The notes below the pieces were generated by a model. That model was not told the origin of the DNA and did no database searches. It saw only the letters and a list, made by a program, of their open reading frames with translations. From contig JAUBSN010000011.1 of the NCBI GenBank assembly GCA_036704825.1, forward strand, positions 1-64,000: a stretch of DNA of 64,000 nucleotides, in the 5' to 3' direction. The translations under genes and the position numbers were made by a program. This document shows, in pieces, positions 60,914 to 64,000 of the stretch. Within the stretch, counting starts at the first letter, position 1; each line of letters opens with the position of its first letter. The stretch comes from Microcoleus sp036704825 (GTDB taxonomy: Bacteria; Cyanobacteriota; Cyanobacteriia; Cyanobacteriales; Microcoleaceae).

Positions 60914-63634
60914 ATGCCAATTACCAACACCACCTCAACTTTGATTCAAGCCGAAACACTAGAACTATTAGAATGGCCGCGCCTGTGTCAGCACTTGGCT
61001 ACCTTCGCTGCCACCAAACTCGGCGTTGCCGCAGCCCTAGACCTCGAAATCCCGGCAACTCAAGTTCAGACAGCAGAACTCAAGGCCCAAACTCAGGAAG
61101 CTTATCAGTTAGAAAGCCGCGCTAGCGGTGCTTTGAATTTTGAAGGCATCCAAGACATCAACACTTCGCTGCAGCGAGCCGAACTGCAAGGTTTGCTCGG
61201 CGGCGAAGAATTGCTGGCAATTGCTACCACCCTCGCCGGGGCAAGGCAATTGCGCCGGATAATTGACTCTGAGGCAGATGTGCCGACGCTCGAAGAACTG
61301 GCAGCCCAATTGCGGACTTATCCCGAACTAGAGCAAGAAATCCACCGCTGTATAGACGATCGCGCTCAAGTAGCAGACAGAGCCACTCCTAAATTAGCAG
61401 GAATTAGAGTTCAAATGCGACAGTTGCGCGATCGCATTTATCAAATATTGCAGGGGATTTTGCAGCGCCAATCCAACGCCGTACAAGAACAGGTAATTAC
61501 CCAAAGAAGCGGACGCTTTGTCATTCCCGTCAAAGCTCCTCAAAAAGATGCCATACCGGGTATCGTTCACGACTCCTCGGCCAGCGGCGCGACACTGTAC
61601 GTAGAACCCCACAGCACAGTCAATCTCAACAACCAAATGCGGCAGTTGCTCCGGCAAGAACAAGCCGAAGAAGAAGCAGTCCGCCGCGCCCTCACCGAGC
61701 AAGTCGCAGCAGTAAAACCCGATTTAGACAGATTGGTGGTGGTAGTTACAACTTTAGATTTAGCGGTCGCTAAAGCGCGTTACAGTTTTTGGTTGCAAGC
61801 AAATCCGCCGAAATTTATCGAATTGGGAGAGCCAGAATTAGCACCAAAAAATCCTGAAAAATTAGATGAGGAAAAAGAAGATGAGGACAACTCAGAAAAC
61901 AGTCAATTATTAATTCCCAACCTGCGATCGCAAATTACCCTGCGCCAGTTGCGCCATCCTTTATTAGTTTGGCAGCAACAGCACGAGCAAGGCTTTCCAG
62001 TCGTGCCGGTCGATTTAACGATCGGGCCGCACATCCGCGTCGTCGCCATCACCGGTCCCAACACAGGCGGCAAAACTGTCACCCTCAAAACCTTGGGCTT
62101 GGCAGCTTTGATGGCGAAAGCAGGAATGTTTGTTGCCGCCCGCGAACCCGTAGAATTGCCTTGGTTCGACAATATTTTGGCAGATATTGGTGACGAACAA
62201 TCTTTGCAGCAAAGTTTGTCTACTTTCTCCGGCCATATCCGCCGCATCAGCCGCATTTTAGAAGTTTTACACAATAAATCGCAGGCCCAGGGGGAAGAAA
62301 GTTCAAACCTGACAATTACTAATTCCCAACAGCAAGACCGAGAAGTCACAGATACACAGATCGCTGTTTCTGCTCTCCCAATTCTCAAACCTAAATTACA
62401 AATTCCCCAACCCCAAATCCCAAATCCCAATTCCCAATTACCAATTCCCAAATCTTTAGTTTTGTTAGACGAAGTAGGAGCAGGGACAGACCCATCAGAA
62501 GGCAGTGCATTGGCGATCGCCCTGTTGAAATACCTCGCCCAACATTCTCTATTAACAGTTGCAACTACCCACTTTGGCGAACTCAAAGCCCTCAAATATC
62601 AAGACTCCCGCTTTGAAAATGCCTCAGTAGAATTTGACGACAATTCCATGCAGCCAACCTATCGCTTGCTGTGGGGAATTCCCGGACGTTCCAACGCCCT
62701 CACCATTGCCAAAAGACTCGGTTTGCTACCAGAAATTGTCGAAGAAGCTCAAACCTATGTCGGGGGAGCATCTCAAGATGTCAATCAAGTGATTGCCGGA
62801 CTCGAAGCACAGCGCCGGAAACAGGAAACCAAGGCCAGAGAAGCAACTCAACTGCTACACCAAACCGAAAAACTGCACAGAGAAGTTGCTCAAAAAGCAG
62901 CCGCTTTGCAAGAGCGGGAGCGAGAACTGAAAATAGCTCAGGAAGTGGCAGTAAATGAGGCGATCGGGTCGGCAAAATCAGAAATTGCTCAAATCATTCG
63001 CCGCTTGCAGTCGGGCGACCAGACGGCTCAAAATGCCCAACAAGCGACAGAAACCTTAAATCAAATTTCCCAAAAACACCTGCCCTCTCGCCAACAACCG
63101 GCTAAACCCAAACCGGGTTTTATGCCGAAAGTGGGCGATCGCATCCGCATTCCCAGCTTGGGCCAAACCGCCGAAGTCCTCAGCGGCCCCGACGCTAACG
63201 AAGAGTTGAGCGTCCGGTTTGGGATTATGAAAATGACTGTCAAACTCGGAGAAATTGAATCCCTCGACGGTGAAAAACCCGAAACTAAAGCTCAATTAGC
63301 CAAGGTAGCAGCCCAAGCACAAGCACTCGCTACGGCTAAAGCTAAGCAAGCAGCGGCGGAACCTGCAAAACCCAATCCCGAAATTGCCATTCGCACTGCT
63401 AATAATTCGATCGACCTGCGGGGCGCGAGAGTCTCAGACGCAGAAATCGAAATAGACAGAGCTCTTTCCAAAGCCGTGGAATACGGAGTCCTGTGGATAA
63501 TTCACGGCAAAGGTACCGGACAGTTGCGGCGCGGGGTTCACGAGTTCCTCGCGAATCACCCCCAGGTTTCCCGCTTTGAGCTCGCCAGTCAAAAAGAAGG
63601 AGGTGCAGGTGTGACGGTGGTTTATTTGAAATAA
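60914..63634 (+). CDS. mutS2: MutS2 with C-terminal Smr nuclease domain
   Basis: 906 residues; usual MutS2 is about 780-800. MutS2 suppresses homologous recombination and, in some bacteria, helps rescue collided ribosomes. It has the core/clamp helices (1-330), ATPase Walker A TGPNTGGKTVTLKT (about 379), Walker B SLVLLDEVGAGTDPSEGSAL, a KOW-like linker (GFMPKVGDRIRIPSLGQTAE) and an Smr domain with IDLRGARVSDAEIEID and the HGKGTGQLRRGV motif. About 55 extra residues between Walker A and B (LQIPQPQIPNPNSQLPIPK) are low-complexity and repeat-like, as is KLDEEKEDEDNSENSQ near 315. The start is the ATG at 60914. Confidence 0.96.
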   Translation: MPITNTTSTLIQAETLELLEWPRLCQHLATFAATKLGVAAALDLEIPATQVQTAELKAQTQEAYQLESRASGALNFEGIQDINTSLQRAELQGLLGGEELLAIATTLAGARQLRRIIDSEADVPTLEELAAQLRTYPELEQEIHRCIDDRAQVADRATPKLAGIRVQMRQLRDRIYQILQGILQRQSNAVQEQVITQRSGRFVIPVKAPQKDAIPGIVHDSSASGATLYVEPHSTVNLNNQMRQLLRQEQAEEEAVRRALTEQVAAVKPDLDRLVVVVTTLDLAVAKARYSFWLQANPPKFIELGEPELAPKNPEKLDEEKEDEDNSENSQLLIPNLRSQITLRQLRHPLLVWQQQHEQGFPVVPVDLTIGPHIRVVAITGPNTGGKTVTLKTLGLAALMAKAGMFVAAREPVELPWFDNILADIGDEQSLQQSLSTFSGHIRRISRILEVLHNKSQAQGEESSNLTITNSQQQDREVTDTQIAVSALPILKPKLQIPQPQIPNPNSQLPIPKSLVLLDEVGAGTDPSEGSALAIALLKYLAQHSLLTVATTHFGELKALKYQDSRFENASVEFDDNSMQPTYRLLWGIPGRSNALTIAKRLGLLPEIVEEAQTYVGGASQDVNQVIAGLEAQRRKQETKAREATQLLHQTEKLHREVAQKAAALQERERELKIAQEVAVNEAIGSAKSEIAQIIRRLQSGDQTAQNAQQATETLNQISQKHLPSRQQPAKPKPGFMPKVGDRIRIPSLGQTAEVLSGPDANEELSVRFGIMKMTVKLGEIESLDGEKPETKAQLAKVAAQAQALATAKAKQAAAEPAKPNPEIAIRTANNSIDLRGARVSDAEIEIDRALSKAVEYGVLWIIHGKGTGQLRRGVHEFLANHPQVSRFELASQKEGGAGVTVVYLK

Positions 63635-63796
63635 TCAAAATTTACGCATTTCCGGTTGACTCGTAATTATATAGTTCTCGGCAGCAAAACAAGTCGCAAC
63701 GAACATATCATCATACTGATGCAACCGGAATGAATACTATACTGCAAATGTGGCATAATCAAGAGTTGATTTACCACTTTAGTAACTGCCTGACTA
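63635..63796. other. Spacer before the methyltransferase
   Basis: 160 bases containing GATGCAACCGGAATGAATAC, another relic of the ACCGGAATT element. No gene is seen. Confidence 0.4.
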
Positions 63797-64000
63797 ATGA
63801 AAAAAACTCCCTCAAATGAAGTTTTGGTTGGTGACTGTCGTGAAGTAATGAAGACCTTGCCAGAAAATTATATTTCTGCGTGTATAACTGACCCACCTTA
63901 TAATTATGAATTTATTGGTCATAAATGGGATGACTCAGAAATTCAAAGGCGTATTGAAAAAGTCAATAGCAAGAAAAATAAAACCCTTGTTAAAAACATT
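63797..64000 (+). CDS. DNA methyltransferase, N-terminal part (runs off the window)
   Basis: 68 codons from the ATG at 63797 are open to the end of the window. The protein starts MKKTPSNEVLVGDCREVMKT and has the catalytic TDPPYNYEF at about 34-42, after a GD-C-x-E-V-M start typical of beta-class N6-adenine/N4-cytosine methyltransferases (DPPY motif IV near the N terminus). The SAM-binding FxGxG motif should lie near the C terminus, outside the window. It may belong to a restriction-modification or orphan methylation system. Confidence 0.85.
   Translation, partial: MKKTPSNEVLVGDCREVMKTLPENYISACITDPPYNYEFIGHKWDDSEIQRRIEKVNSKKNKTLVKNI

Noticed and set aside
1..64000. tRNA or rRNA genes
   Set aside because: No T-loop GGTTCGAATCC-type word with a matching acceptor stem and no rRNA signature was found by eye; a dedicated tRNA scan was not possible.

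Overview
The window looks like chromosome of a filamentous cyanobacterium of the Oscillatoriales (Microcoleus/Oscillatoria-like; genus not provable from sequence alone). The reasons are the very frequent HIP1 octamer GCGATCGC, the fbp-tal-zwf-opcA oxidative pentose phosphate cluster, cyanobacterial forms of LepA, Ppk, MutS2, bS21 and RF2, long gene-free stretches filled with heptamer tandem repeats, and many STAND-type ATPases, Uma2 endonucleases and toxin-antitoxin genes. No rRNA, tRNA or CRISPR array was seen.

Layout. 0.2-2.1 kb: PAS-GAF histidine kinase. 2.6-5.2 kb: orphan ribbon-helix-helix gene, lepA, and three hairpin repeats. 5.3-7.9 kb: a row of small toxin/antitoxin or toxin/immunity modules, mostly decayed (Doc remnant, HigB with a late stop, HigA with a stop and a frameshift, then an intact-looking nuclease-like toxin and its putative immunity gene), separated by one recurring HIP1-type repeat. 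7.9-10.7 kb: RTX metalloprotease-like secreted protein. 11.1-14.1 kb: three exported proteins and a divergent HTH protein. 14.3-15.1 kb: DUF433/DUF5615 toxin-antitoxin pair. 15.7-18.2 kb: UDP-xylose pathway pair. 19.1-24.8 kb: XRE regulator, a NACHT-HEAT protein cut by an in-frame amber codon, and a Uma2 endonuclease. 25-28.9 kb: ppk and small conserved genes. 29.2-34 kb: FAD monooxygenase, DUF3598-like protein, DUF779 plus aldehyde dehydrogenase, MutY-like glycosylase. 34.0-34.5 kb: a decayed copy of the kinase gene that is intact at 59-60 kb. 34.7-35.9 kb: full-length plant-type phytochelatin synthase.

36.1-41.9 kb holds the most unusual locus. It is a two-gene operon encoding a CHAT (caspase-like) protease-AAA-class III nucleotide cyclase fusion, followed by an AAA-WD40 protein with fourteen nearly identical WD repeats. 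42.7-49.4 kb: fbp, tal, a foreign-looking ParB-like gene, zwf and opcA. 49.7-56.7 kb: cobB and a nitrogen-scavenging group (ureidoglycolate lyase-like, cytosine deaminase-like, AtzG, AtzE) interrupted by a second putative toxin/immunity module. 56.7-63.6 kb: rpsU, prfB with a programmed +1 frameshift, a receiver-kinase, and mutS2. A DNA methyltransferase gene runs off the right edge.

A recurring theme is short repeats moving through the region. They fill intergenic gaps, and several have entered reading frames in frame: the receiver domain at 60.2 kb, the NACHT gene at 20.9 kb, AtzE at both its start and its middle, and the ParB-like gene. One has a full MITE structure at 42.3 kb.
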